Below, piece after piece: positions 14,261 to 22,074 of a stretch of DNA of 30,138 nucleotides. Position 1 is the first letter of the stretch. Each line of letters opens with the position of its first letter. The notes beneath the pieces are model-generated. The model did not search any database, was not told the origin of the DNA, and worked only from the letters and a program-made list of their open reading frames with translations. Source of the stretch: JABWBR01 sp036741235 (lineage in GTDB: Bacteria; Bacteroidota; Bacteroidia; Chitinophagales; Saprospiraceae); assembly GCA_036741235.1 (NCBI GenBank), contig DAINSQ010000043.1, forward strand, positions 1 to 30,138, written 5' to 3'. The position numbers were made by a program, and so were the translations under genes.

Positions 14261-17200
14261 CTATCGGCTTATCACCAGCCTGCGGCCGGCGTTTCGTTCT
14301 CCGTTTTTCACCTGTACCATATAAACGCCCGATACCAGGTCGTCTATTGCAATACGGGTCATCGTGGCCTCGGCGGTAAATTGCTGCGTCAAACGTTTTA
14401 CCAGTTGGCCGTTGATATCGAAGATGACAATTTCGGTAGGCGTCTCGCTTGCCGACAGGATATCGATCATCACTTCGGTAGCGGCAGGGTTGGGGAACAT
14501 CACAAAGCTGGGAATTTCATCCGTTTGAATGTTGTCCAGTCCGCCATCTTCTCTCAACGGCGAACCGCTAATGGTGGCGGTAAGGTCATAGCAATCGTTG
14601 GGGTCAGCGGCGCCGCCGTTGCCAAAAACATGGATATAGTAGGAGCGCACGGTTCCGACATTATATGTAATCGACTCGTTGGCCGTACCCGGGTTAGTTG
14701 ATTCACCGACGAGGCTGAGCGATTGATAAAGCCGTATATCATAGTTGGCAGGCAGGCTGGTCAGGTCAACTTTGATGTAGGGCTGAGCCGATGTATTGTT
14801 AAACCTGAACCAGTCATTGTCTCCGGTTGAGCTGATAGCCGCCGAAATGGTTTGATTTACCTGGATGCCGGTCGCTGCAAATTGAATTTCGTTGGGCTCG
14901 TAAATATCGTTGCAGGTTCCGCCGCCGCCGGCAGAGGTGGTAAAGGTAGCCACTGCCGAATAAGCGCCCAGTGTGCCGTTGCAGTTGGCCTGTACCTGGA
15001 ATTCGTAGTTGGTGGAAGCAGTCAAACCCGTTGCATTGTAGGAGTTGACGGGCGAAGTCATGGTTGTCCATGTAGAAGTACCCGCCGGTCGATACTGTAC
15101 GTTGTATGAAGTGGCGCCCGCAACAGCCGACCAGTTGAGGGTAGCGCTGTTGGATGTGATGTTCGTGGTATTCAGACCGCCCGGCGTGCCGCAGCTCGGG
15201 GCCGGGTTATTGGTAGTAAAGCTCGCAATTGCCGAATAAGCGCTCAGCGTACCATTGCAATTGGCTTGTACCTGGTATTCATAAGTAGATGCCGGTGAAA
15301 GCCCTGTGGCATTATACGAATTGGCGGCCGAAGTCATGGTAGTCCAGGTTGCTGTTCCGAAAAGGCGGTACTGTACATTGTAAGAAGTAGCGCCCGCCAC
15401 CGCAGCCCAGTTAAGCGTGGCGCTGTTGGTAGTCACATTGGTAGCGCTCAGGCTGCCCGGCGTGCCGCAACTGGCGCCGCCGCCGAGGGTAGAAAAGGTG
15501 GCGATGGTAGAATACGAGCTGGTACTGTTTTTGCAGAGCGTTTGCACGCGGAATTCATAGTTTGAAGAAGCGGTCAAGCCAGTTAACAGGTATGTATTGA
15601 CGAATACGTTGATGGTCGTCCAGTTAGCAGAGCCGACCAGCCTGTACTGCAAATTATAACTACTGGCGCCGTTTACAAATGCCCAACTTAACGTAGCACT
15701 GTTTTGGGTAATACCGGTGGCGCTTAATCCGGTTGGGATTCCACAACCCGAGCTGTCTGTGCTGGTTGTGAAGGCGCTATTGGTTGAATAAGCGCTTAAA
15801 GTCCCGTTGCAGTTGGCCTGCACCTGAAATTCATAAGTAGTGGAAGACGCGAGCCCTGTCAAATTATAGGTTGTAGCAGCAGTAGAAACGGTCGTCCAGG
15901 TGCTTGTACCGGTGGGCCTGTACTGAATATTATAGGACGTAGCGCCCGATACCGCCGACCAGTTCAAGGTTGCGCTTGTAGCAGTGATATTGGTGGTAAA
16001 TAACCCGCTCGGTGTGCCGCAACTGGGCGCCGGGGTACTGGTGGTAAAGTTGGCGATTGCAGAAAAGGCGCCCAGCGTTTCGTTGCAGTTAGCTTGTACC
16101 TGGTATTGGTAAGTAGTGGAGGCTGCCAGACCGGTCAGGTTATAAGTCGTTGAAGCTGTAGAAACTGTTGACCAGGTAGTAGCGCCCGTTGGACGGTATT
16201 GCAGTATATAGGAAGTAGCGCCGCTTACTGCCGTCCAACTAATGGTTGCGCTGCCGGTAGTGATATTTGAAGCAGCGAGCCCGGCAGGCGGGCCGCATGC
16301 AACGGCGTCAGGCGGTACACAACCGTTGGAGGTCGTGATGCTGAAGCGGGGACCCCCGGGAGCAAAAACGGCCTGCATGCGGTTTTTTTGTCCAAAAGTG
16401 AACATATACATACAGGCGTCGTAGGTATAATCCATGTAGTTCATGGTCATTTCAACCGGCGTACCTGTGCAGGTGCTGTAATGCGGATAGCTTGGGCAAC
16501 CGCCGTTGGAAGCGTTGTGCACCGGCGTGTCGGAAACGAAGTCATTACCGCAGGTGGCATCGCCCCAAATGTGGCGAAGGTTGAGCCAGTGGCCTACTTC
16601 GTGGGTGGCCGTTCGGCCCAGGTGGTAAGGCGAAGTAGCCGTGCCGGTAGTGCCGAAATACCTGTAATCAACCACGATACCGTCAGTAGAGGCAGGCCCG
16701 CCGGGGAATTGCGCATAACCCAACACGCCGCCGCCGATATTGCATACCCAGATGTTGAGGTATTTGGTGGCATCCCAGGGGGCCACGCCGCCTTGTGAAG
16801 GGTTTTTCACCGCATTGCTGGTACCCCAACTCGTGCGATTGTAATATTTGCGCGTGATGCCGGTGGTGGCATTGCCGTTGGGATCGCGTTGGGCCATGCA
16901 GAACTGGATCTCTGAGTCGGCGGCCAGGCCGGCAAATAAAGGCGGCGTATTGGCCACATCGGCGTTGAGCTTGCGAAAGTCGTTGTTCAGCACCGCAATT
17001 TGCGATAATATCTGCGCGTCGCTGATGTTTTCCGTGGTGGTGCGATAAACAACATGCACAACTACCGGAATTGTGACTACGTCTCTGCTTTCCAGGAAGC
17101 TATTTGACAGAAAGTTGTTGGTGTGTTGTTCGATGGCCTCCATTTGTTGCTGCATGCCGGGATTTTCCTGCATGAGTTGTTCGAGTACTTCCATCGATGC

Positions 17201-17275
17201 GCAATTGCGCTGTTGAGCATTTATTATATTAACTGCCAAAAGTGCAAACAAAGAGAAAAGAAAAAAGTGTTTCAT
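14261..17275 (-). CDS. M43 (cytophagalysin/pappalysin-like) metalloprotease with FnIII repeats and T9SS sorting domain
   Basis: The 1004-residue secreted protease starts at ATG 17273-17275, giving the signal peptide MKHFFLFSLFALLAVNIINAQ. Two earlier in-frame starts were rejected because they lie at or upstream of the expected transcription start of a good promoter. Order: propeptide-like coil (to about 65); M43 catalytic domain with HEVGHWLNLRH (zinc ligands H225, H229, H235; E226 catalytic) and the Met-turn MNYMDY around 278-283; five fibronectin type III repeats of about 91 residues (about 327-785); a bacterial pre-peptidase C-terminal (PPC) domain (NDIYEPNE ... DNDWFRF, about 790-905); and a type A T9SS domain (FVMFPNPAATEVMIDI ... 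LVSGVYMVQVKNG). M43 enzymes of this type cleave extracellular proteins; the actual target is unknown. Confidence 0.92.
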   Translation of the reverse strand: MKHFFLFSLFALLAVNIINAQQRNCASMEVLEQLMQENPGMQQQMEAIEQHTNNFLSNSFLESRDVVTIPVVVHVVYRTTTENISDAQILSQIAVLNNDFRKLNADVANTPPLFAGLAADSEIQFCMAQRDPNGNATTGITRKYYNRTSWGTSNAVKNPSQGGVAPWDATKYLNIWVCNIGGGVLGYAQFPGGPASTDGIVVDYRYFGTTGTATSPYHLGRTATHEVGHWLNLRHIWGDATCGNDFVSDTPVHNASNGGCPSYPHYSTCTGTPVEMTMNYMDYTYDACMYMFTFGQKNRMQAVFAPGGPRFSITTSNGCVPPDAVACGPPAGLAASNITTGSATISWTAVSGATSYILQYRPTGATTWSTVSTASTTYNLTGLAASTTYQYQVQANCNETLGAFSAIANFTTSTPAPSCGTPSGLFTTNITATSATLNWSAVSGATSYNIQYRPTGTSTWTTVSTAATTYNLTGLASSTTYEFQVQANCNGTLSAYSTNSAFTTSTDSSGCGIPTGLSATGITQNSATLSWAFVNGASSYNLQYRLVGSANWTTINVFVNTYLLTGLTASSNYEFRVQTLCKNSTSSYSTIATFSTLGGGASCGTPGSLSATNVTTNSATLNWAAVAGATSYNVQYRLFGTATWTTMTSAANSYNATGLSPASTYEYQVQANCNGTLSAYSAIASFTTNNPAPSCGTPGGLNTTNITSNSATLNWSAVAGATSYNVQYRPAGTSTWTTMTSPVNSYNATGLTASTNYEFQVQANCNGTLGAYSAVATFTTSAGGGGTCNDIYEPNEIQFAATGIQVNQTISAAISSTGDNDWFRFNNTSAQPYIKVDLTSLPANYDIRLYQSLSLVGESTNPGTANESITYNVGTVRSYYIHVFGNGGAADPNDCYDLTATISGSPLREDGGLDNIQTDEIPSFVMFPNPAATEVMIDILSASETPTEIVIFDINGQLVKRLTQQFTAEATMTRIAIDDLVSGVYMVQVKNGERNAGRRLVISR
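14930..16297 (-). repeat. Five tandem fibronectin type III repeats in the M43 protease
   Basis: Each unit of about 91 codons begins with CG-x-P, contains NSATLNW and YNVQYRP-like strands, TTYNLTGL, YEFQVQANCNGTL and ends AFTTS. Each has a Cys at the start and another in the QANCN segment, except unit three with TLCKN. Units two, four and five are closest to each other, suggesting internal duplication. They probably serve as spacers or binding modules at the cell surface. Confidence 0.85.
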
Positions 17276-17314
17276 CACGACAATGCTGTTTTTGTGAAAA
17301 TTCATTTTGATGTC

Positions 17315-17345
17315 CAAATATACCAGGACGTTTTCGCTTTCTCAG
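17315..17345 (-). promoter_or_regulatory. Promoter of the M43 protease gene
   Basis: Minus strand: CTG (one mismatch to TTG) at 17343-17345, a 20-base spacer and TATATTTG at 17315-17322. The expected start of transcription, near 17308, supports the ATG at 17275 over the two upstream starts. Confidence 0.6.
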
Positions 17346-17376
17346 GTACTTTTTTTGGCGTGAGGGTTGCAAATAG

Positions 17377-17401
17377 TAATTTTTTTAGCATAAAAAAATT
17401 A
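17377..17401. terminator. A/T-only palindrome after the App1-like gene
   Basis: TAATTTTTTTA (17377-17387), loop GCA, TAAAAAAATTA (17391-17401): an 11-bp perfect inverted repeat with no G or C in the stem. It follows the App1-like stop at 17422 and precedes the M43 promoter. It may end the App1 transcript, since its second arm on the minus strand holds T and A runs, but the stem is weak. Confidence 0.4.
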
Positions 17402-17421
17402 TCAAGCGCTCATTGCAGCCG

Positions 17422-18486
17422 TCAGATAAGTTGCTGCGCTATCGCCCGTTCTTCTGCTTCGCTATAACGCTGGAAAAGAAAAACGGGTACCTGAGGAGTC
17501 TGGCGGATGAGCCTGGCTACCCGCTTCGCTTTTCGGCGGTGGGTGACATCGTGAATAAAGACGGCCAGGATACGCCGGGGATAGGCCCGGGCGATAGACA
17601 GATAGATGTCGGTGTCTTTTTCACCGCTGTCGCCTACCAGGATAAAGGGCAGGGTAGGGTAGGTATCGAGTATATGCGATATCTGCCGGTATTTGTGGCC
17701 GGGTCTGTCCCTGCGGTCACTGATGCCGAAATCGCGCAGCAGGATGGGGCCTTTGGGCAACCTGTTGAGGTGCAAAAACTCGTCGAGCAGGTCGTAGATA
17801 TTCCAGGGGCTGTTGGAAACATAAAAAAACGGATTGTTGTCGTTGCCGGAGCGGCCTTTTTGCAGAGCGTTAAAAAATCGGTCCACATCGCGGAAAGCCC
17901 GCCGCTTGCTGGCATTTTTCAGGATGGTGAGGTACAGCATCTGGAGTTTCAGCAGTGAAGTGACGCCGGTTTGAATTACGGTATCGTCGAGGTCGCTGAT
18001 GACGCCAAAAGAGGCTTCAGCCGGCAGAAGTAATTCGGAATGAATACGCACGTCTACTTCCTGCCAGGGCGTACGGGTGAGGCGTACCTCGTAGCTATGC
18101 CAGCCTGCGGCGTCGGGGGGCAGTGGGTTGGGAAGTTTACTCGAAACGTGGTAATAGCCTTCGTCGTCGGTGGTCAATTCAAAAACATTATCGCCTATTC
18201 GGATGACCACCTGGGCATCGGTTATTTCGTTGCTGTTGAAGCGTTTGGCCGTATTGATGAAATTTTTCCAGGAACTATCGGCTTCTTCACTGCGGATGAA
18301 TTTGTCTTGAAGCACTCGCCCGGTAATAGAAACATAGCCGGCATTGCCGAAGCCTTTGTAATCGGCGATGACAAGCGGCGTATGGGGGCCCATGCCCAAA
18401 ATAGCGCTGAACCTGAAACGGAGCAGGTCGATCAGGTAACCGATCGCTCTGATGCTATATAGCAAGCGTCGTTTCCAGGAGGCCAT
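17422..18486 (-). CDS. App1-family phosphatidate phosphatase-like protein (DUF2183)
   Basis: The 354-residue protein has the App1 catalytic domain (PF09949), a HAD-type phosphatase. The nucleophile motif is DLDDTVIQTG (about residues 166-175), followed by the SNSPWN motif and a later GDSGEKDTDIY motif that supplies the second acidic pair. Yeast App1 dephosphorylates phosphatidic acid; the substrate of bacterial members is mostly untested. The N-terminal third (YVSITGRVLQDKF ... DDEGYYHVSSKL) is a beta-rich domain typical of bacterial homologues. No signal peptide is evident, although residues 7-32 are moderately hydrophobic. Its start is 13 bases after the ftsY stop, so it is probably co-transcribed with ftsY. 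Confidence 0.88.
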   Translation of the reverse strand: MASWKRRLLYSIRAIGYLIDLLRFRFSAILGMGPHTPLVIADYKGFGNAGYVSITGRVLQDKFIRSEEADSSWKNFINTAKRFNSNEITDAQVVIRIGDNVFELTTDDEGYYHVSSKLPNPLPPDAAGWHSYEVRLTRTPWQEVDVRIHSELLLPAEASFGVISDLDDTVIQTGVTSLLKLQMLYLTILKNASKRRAFRDVDRFFNALQKGRSGNDNNPFFYVSNSPWNIYDLLDEFLHLNRLPKGPILLRDFGISDRRDRPGHKYRQISHILDTYPTLPFILVGDSGEKDTDIYLSIARAYPRRILAVFIHDVTHRRKAKRVARLIRQTPQVPVFLFQRYSEAEERAIAQQLI

Positions 18487-18499
18487 AGCGGAAGTTGTG

Positions 18500-19453
18500 C
18501 TATTCGAATAGAGCGTCTACAAATGCTTTTTTGTTGAATATCTGCAACTTATCAATAGCTTCGCCAACGCCGATGTATTTAATGGGAATTTTAAACTGAT
18601 CGGAAATGCCAATAGCTACGCCGCCTTTTGCCGAACCGTCGAGTTTGGTGAGGGCCAGTGCCGATACTTCAGTGGCGTCGGTAAAATGTTTGGCTTGTTC
18701 GATGGCATTTTGGCCCGTAGTTGCGTCTAACACGAGTAAAACTTCATGGGGCGCGCCTTCCAGGCTTTTGCTGATAGAGCGTTTGATTTTGCCCAATTCC
18801 TGCATCAGGTTGATCTTGGTGTGAAGGCGACCTGCAGTGTCTATGATGGCCACGTCGCATTTGTTTTGCAGGGCATACTGCACCGTTTCATAGGCTACGG
18901 CGGCGGGGTCGGCCTGCATGCCTTTGCTGAAAAAATCACAGCCGACGCGGTCGGCCCATATTTTCAACTGATCTACGGCTGCGGCGCGGAAAGTATCGCC
19001 GGCGCCCATCACTACGCGCAGCCCCTGTTGCTTGTATTGCCAGGCCAGCTTGCCGATAGTGGTTGTTTTACCAACGCCGTTGACGCCAACCACCATAATG
19101 ATGTGCGGCCTGGGAACCGCCGGAATGGCGTAGTCTTCGAGGTCTTCGATATTGTTTTCCGCCAGCAGGTTGACAATCTCTCCCCGGAGCATGGCGTTGA
19201 GTTCTTCCGTGCCGAGGTATTTATCAGCGGCTACCCGGGCTTCAATGCGCTCAATAATTTTTACGGTAGTATCCAGCCCCACATCGGAGGAAATCAGGAT
19301 TTGCTCCAGTTCGTCGAGCACTTCCTCATCTACCGTCGACCTGCCCGCAATGGCCTTGGTCAGTTTGCCGATAAATGTGGTCTTGGTCTTTTCTATGCCT
19401 TTGTCGAGGTCCGCTTTTTTATCGCGGTTGAAAAATTTATCGAAGAAGCCCAT
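18500..19453 (-). CDS. ftsY: Signal recognition particle receptor FtsY
   Basis: FtsY is the membrane-associated SRP receptor GTPase that docks ribosome-nascent chain complexes at SecYEG. The 317-residue product is a short form without the long acidic A domain: an N-terminal amphipathic start (MGFFDKFFNRDKK), an N domain helix bundle to about residue 105, and the G domain with GVNGVGKT (G1, 123-130), DTFRAAA, DTAGRLHTK (G3), TKLDGSAKGG (G4) and the closing GVGEAIDKLQIF. The ATG at 19451-19453 was chosen because the upstream extension would overlap the terminator hairpin at 19482-19517. It follows rpmB-rpmG-DUF4295, a neighbourhood often seen in Bacteroidota. Confidence 0.95.
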   Translation of the reverse strand: MGFFDKFFNRDKKADLDKGIEKTKTTFIGKLTKAIAGRSTVDEEVLDELEQILISSDVGLDTTVKIIERIEARVAADKYLGTEELNAMLRGEIVNLLAENNIEDLEDYAIPAVPRPHIIMVVGVNGVGKTTTIGKLAWQYKQQGLRVVMGAGDTFRAAAVDQLKIWADRVGCDFFSKGMQADPAAVAYETVQYALQNKCDVAIIDTAGRLHTKINLMQELGKIKRSISKSLEGAPHEVLLVLDATTGQNAIEQAKHFTDATEVSALALTKLDGSAKGGVAIGISDQFKIPIKYIGVGEAIDKLQIFNKKAFVDALFE

Positions 19454-19481
19454 GATGAGGATGGTGGGGTGTGATAAAATA

Positions 19482-19517
19482 AACAAAGAGGCACTCCTTT
19501 GGAAGCGCCTCTTTGTT
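19482..19517 (-). terminator. Intrinsic terminator after the DUF4295 gene
   Basis: An 11-bp perfect stem, AACAAAGAGGC (19482-19492) with GCCTCTTTGTT (19507-19517). On the minus strand it is followed by TTTATTTTATC, a T-rich tail. It separates the ribosomal-protein operon from ftsY and lies 30 bases after the DUF4295 stop. Its position between the DUF4295 stop and the ftsY ATG could allow partial read-through into ftsY. Confidence 0.8.
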
Positions 19518-19547
19518 CATGAGAAATATCATAAAAGCGAGCCGGAA

Positions 19548-19724
19548 TTACTTCTTGCCGCTCAGAAATTCGTTCACCTTGTCTTTGTGAATCATCACCT
19601 CTTTGTAGGTGTACTTGCCGGTTTTGGGGTTTTTGACACTTTGTACGATCTTGACAAAGTCGCGACCCGAACCTGCATTGGCGGAGCGCTGTGCAACCCT
19701 GGCGTTTTTAGAAACCTTTGCCAT
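19548..19724 (-). CDS. DUF4295 family small basic protein
   Basis: A 58-residue frame, MAKVSKNARVAQRSANAGSG ... NEFLSGKK, matches the DUF4295 family of small Lys-rich proteins that Bacteroidota encode immediately after rpmG. Its function is unknown. The high lysine and arginine content and the fixed position behind two ribosomal-protein genes suggest ribosome or RNA association; this is inference from context. It is followed by a strong terminator. Confidence 0.9.
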   Translation of the reverse strand: MAKVSKNARVAQRSANAGSGRDFVKIVQSVKNPKTGKYTYKEVMIHKDKVNEFLSGKK

Positions 19725-19783
19725 AGCGTATGTTTTTTATTATTGTTAGCAATTGTATACCTTACATACAACAACGAAACGCA

Positions 19784-19972
19784 TTATTTGATTTCGCGGT
19801 GTACGGTTTTTTTCTTCAGAATAGGATTGTATTTCAACAACTCCAGACGATCCGGCGTGTTTTTCCTGTTCTTTTGCGTGATATAGCGCGAGGTACCCGG
19901 CATACCGCTTTTCTTGTGCTCGGTGCATTCCAGTATGATCTGCAAGCGGTTGCCTTTACTTTTCTTGGCCAT
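19784..19972 (-). CDS. rpmG: 50S ribosomal protein L33
   Basis: 62 residues with the L33 pattern: MAKKSKGNRLQIILECTEHK, GTSRYITQKNRKNTPDRLELLKYNP and LKKKTVHREIK. Only one cysteine is present, in the ECTEH segment, so the zinc-binding C-x2-C pairs of the C+ type are missing and this is a zinc-free (C-) form. It is in operon order after rpmB, with a 26-base spacer, and before the DUF4295 gene. Confidence 0.96.
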   Translation of the reverse strand: MAKKSKGNRLQIILECTEHKKSGMPGTSRYITQKNRKNTPDRLELLKYNPILKKKTVHREIK

Positions 19973-19998
19973 TGTGCTTCAATTAGTAGTTGTAAGTT

Positions 19999-20247
19999 TT
20001 ACAAATCAACGCCCGTATTCACTCCTTTGCGCTCCAGCTTCTTAACATAAGCATACAAGCCCAATTTGTTGATGGTGCGAATGGCGCTGGCCGATACTTT
20101 GAGCGAAACCCATTCGCCCGTTTCCGGCACATAAAATTTCTTCGTCTGCAAGTTGGGCAAAAAGCGACGCTTGGTCTTGCGATTAGAGTGCGACACCTTG
20201 TTGCCCGAAACCGGACGTTTTCCCGTCAGTTGACAAACTTTTGACAT
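19999..20247 (-). CDS. rpmB: 50S ribosomal protein L28
   Basis: 82 residues beginning MSKVCQLTGKRPVSGNKVSHSNRKTKRRFLPNLQ, the highly conserved L28 start, followed by VSLKVSASAIRTINKLGLYAYVKKL. It is the first protein gene of rpmB-rpmG-DUF4295, and its ATG lies 33 bases downstream of a tRNA-Arg gene on the same strand. Only 33 bases separate them, so the tRNA and the operon probably share a promoter. The single Cys in VCQLTGK shows it lacks the four-cysteine zinc site found in some L28 proteins. Confidence 0.97.
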   Translation of the reverse strand: MSKVCQLTGKRPVSGNKVSHSNRKTKRRFLPNLQTKKFYVPETGEWVSLKVSASAIRTINKLGLYAYVKKLERKGVNTGVDL

Positions 20248-20280
20248 GATCGTTTTCGCTTGTACGATAGTAATTCAGAG

Positions 20281-20353
20281 TGACTCCGGGAGGACTCGAA
20301 CCTCCAACCTTCTGATCCGTAGTCAGATGCTCTATCCATTAAGCTACGGAGCC
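20281..20353 (-). tRNA. tRNA-Arg (anticodon ACG)
   Basis: The minus strand folds as a standard cloverleaf: acceptor GGCTCCG/CGGAGTC with one G:T pair, a D arm with GCTTAATGGATAGAGC, anticodon stem TCTGA/TCAGA with loop CTACGGA (anticodon ACG, read as ICG after deamination, decoding CGU/CGC/CGA), and a T arm GGAGG-TTCGAGT-CCTCC. The discriminator base is A and the CCA end is not encoded (the next bases are CTC). It lies upstream of rpmB. Confidence 0.95.
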
Positions 20354-20373
20354 ATTTTTCTCAAATGCGGATG

Positions 20374-20381
20374 CAAAGATA
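20374..20381 (-). promoter_or_regulatory. Possible -7 box for tRNA-Arg and rpmB operon
   Basis: Minus-strand TATCTTTG matches TAnnTTTG and lies 20 bases before the 5' end of the tRNA. The nearest TTG upstream (20406-20408) is 24 bases away, longer than usual. Confidence 0.4.
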
Positions 20382-20420
20382 TGGGTATATTTAGTAAAAT
20401 AAAAACAATTTTGAAAAAAA

Positions 20421-20497
20421 AGTTCCTAGGTTGTAGGTTCTAGGTTATTAAAAGACTTACAACCTACAACCTACAACCTACAACTTTACAACCTACC
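20421..20497 (-). terminator. Hairpin from 7-bp repeats, probable terminator of the DUF1501 gene
   Basis: The plus strand carries TAGGTTGTAGGTT (20427-20439) and its perfect inverse AACCTACAACCTA at 20461-20473, inside an array of CAACCTA units running to about 20497. Read on the minus strand, the hairpin is followed by CCTAGGAACTTTTTTTT, an intrinsic terminator pattern. The TAG stop of the DUF1501 gene (20493-20495) is itself part of the last repeat unit. Confidence 0.7.
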
Positions 20498-22049
20498 CCT
20501 TCACCACCCGTTTCGTCTTCTGCCGGCCCTGTAATTGCAGGCGGTAGAAATACGTACCAGTGGGGAGGCCGTGCATATCGACCTGTATAGTATGATCGCC
20601 GGCCTGAAAGCGCTGATTGGTGATCACCTTGATTTCATTGCCGATAGCGTCAAAGAGGCTAAGTTTTACCCACTCGTTGGCCGAAGTGAAACTGATGGTT
20701 GTCCAGTTGCGGCAGGGATTGGGATAAGCGCCGAGTTGAACGGCCTCGTCTTTGGGATCGGGCCTGGTAGAGGTGACCGAGCAATTGACCAGCAGCGGCA
20801 GGTATTGGAAGTCGTTGTAGAGCAACGAGCGCACGTTGTCTTCGCTTACGCCAAACCAATCCATGAGCAGAGAACCGTATACGTCGCGGAAATCGTGTTG
20901 CATCGGCACGCCCTCGTCAATACTTACGTCGGTGGAAATTTCGGGGTTGTCGCCCAAAATTGCGGGATTGACGCAAGAGCCGAAAAGCATCAGCGGCGCC
21001 GCCGTGCCGTGGTCGGTGCCGCGGCTGTCATTGGAGCGGATACGCCGGCCGAACTCCGAGAAGGTCATACATACCACGCGTTGTTCCAGCCCCAGCATCT
21101 GCAAATCGCTCTGGAACGCCGCAACGGCATCCGACAACTGCTGGAGCAGTTCTGCGTGGTCGCCCGCGGTAACGTCGTTGAGGTCTACCTGATTGGCATG
21201 GGTATCAAAGCCGCCGAGGCTTACAACGTATACTTTGGTTTGCAATCCGCCCGACATCAGCAGGGCCACGTTTTTGAGTTGGGTAGCCAGCCTGTTGCCT
21301 TCGGGGTAAGCGGCCATACTGGCGCCGTTTTGAGCGGCATCGGTAATGACGTCGCCGTATTCGTTGGCCTGACTGATCGACAGGCGCAGGAATGCCAACT
21401 CTTCGCCGTATGGCGTATTGGGTAAATCGCTGGGACTACCTTCGGTAAGCGGCGCCAGAGAGAAGGGGTCGTTGAGTGTAAGGCTAAAATTGGTGGCCGT
21501 ACCCTGGCAGGTTTCCGATACGATAGTGCCCATAGTAATGGCAAACGGGTCGGGATATTCGCTGTTGGGGTAATCGTTGGGATATGAGGGATAGAGGCTT
21601 TCAAAATAGCGCCCCAGCCAGCCCGTGGTCCATACTTCCTCTGCCGGCGAACCGCTGGTCCATATATCGCTAGAGCGAAAGTGCGAGCGGTTTTGGTTGG
21701 GATAACCCACGCTTTGCACAAGACCCATCTTGCCGTTGTCGTAGAGATTGCGGATGCCCGTCATGGCCGGGTGAAGGCCTACCGTATCTTCAATAGCGAG
21801 GATACTGTTTTCGGGCAGTATAATATTGCTGCGCACATTGGCCAGGTTGTCGTATTGATCAAGGGGCACCACCATATTGAGGCCGTCGTTGCCGCCGTTG
21901 AGTTGGATGAGCACCAGTACCCTGTCGGATTCGGGGCTAACGATGCTTGAGAGGAATGAACGCGGCATTGCCGATACCCGCATGCCGTTGAGCAGGAGCG
22001 GAACGCTTACCGCTGTGCCTGCCGCTTTTATAAATTGTCTTCTTTTCAT
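20493..22049 (-). CDS. DUF1501 domain protein with Tat-like signal and T9SS sorting domain
   Basis: The 518-residue protein belongs to DUF1501 (PF07394), a poorly characterised group considered related to the alkaline phosphatase/sulfatase fold. The start is ATG at 22047-22049 (MKRRQFIKAAGTAVSVPLLLNG), whose KRRQFIK closely resembles the twin-arginine export motif. Visible blocks include VLIQLNGGNDGLNMVVPLD, QNRSHFRSSDIWTSG, VVSLGGFDTHANQ and MTFSEFGRRIRSNDSRGTDHGTAAPLMLFG. The last 80 residues form a type A T9SS domain (LGAYPNPCRNWTTISF ... LPTGTYFYRLQLQGRQ). It follows the DUF1800 gene with 25 bases between stop and ATG; the two families are regularly paired. The enzymatic role is unknown. 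Confidence 0.9.
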   Translation of the reverse strand: MKRRQFIKAAGTAVSVPLLLNGMRVSAMPRSFLSSIVSPESDRVLVLIQLNGGNDGLNMVVPLDQYDNLANVRSNIILPENSILAIEDTVGLHPAMTGIRNLYDNGKMGLVQSVGYPNQNRSHFRSSDIWTSGSPAEEVWTTGWLGRYFESLYPSYPNDYPNSEYPDPFAITMGTIVSETCQGTATNFSLTLNDPFSLAPLTEGSPSDLPNTPYGEELAFLRLSISQANEYGDVITDAAQNGASMAAYPEGNRLATQLKNVALLMSGGLQTKVYVVSLGGFDTHANQVDLNDVTAGDHAELLQQLSDAVAAFQSDLQMLGLEQRVVCMTFSEFGRRIRSNDSRGTDHGTAAPLMLFGSCVNPAILGDNPEISTDVSIDEGVPMQHDFRDVYGSLLMDWFGVSEDNVRSLLYNDFQYLPLLVNCSVTSTRPDPKDEAVQLGAYPNPCRNWTTISFTSANEWVKLSLFDAIGNEIKVITNQRFQAGDHTIQVDMHGLPTGTYFYRLQLQGRQKTKRVVKG

Positions 22050-22074
22050 GATTTGCAATTTTTTATACCAACAA

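Noticed and set aside
18746..19474. 242-residue plus-strand frame opposite ftsY
   Set aside because: Shadow of ftsY, whose GTPase motifs are unmistakable on the other strand.
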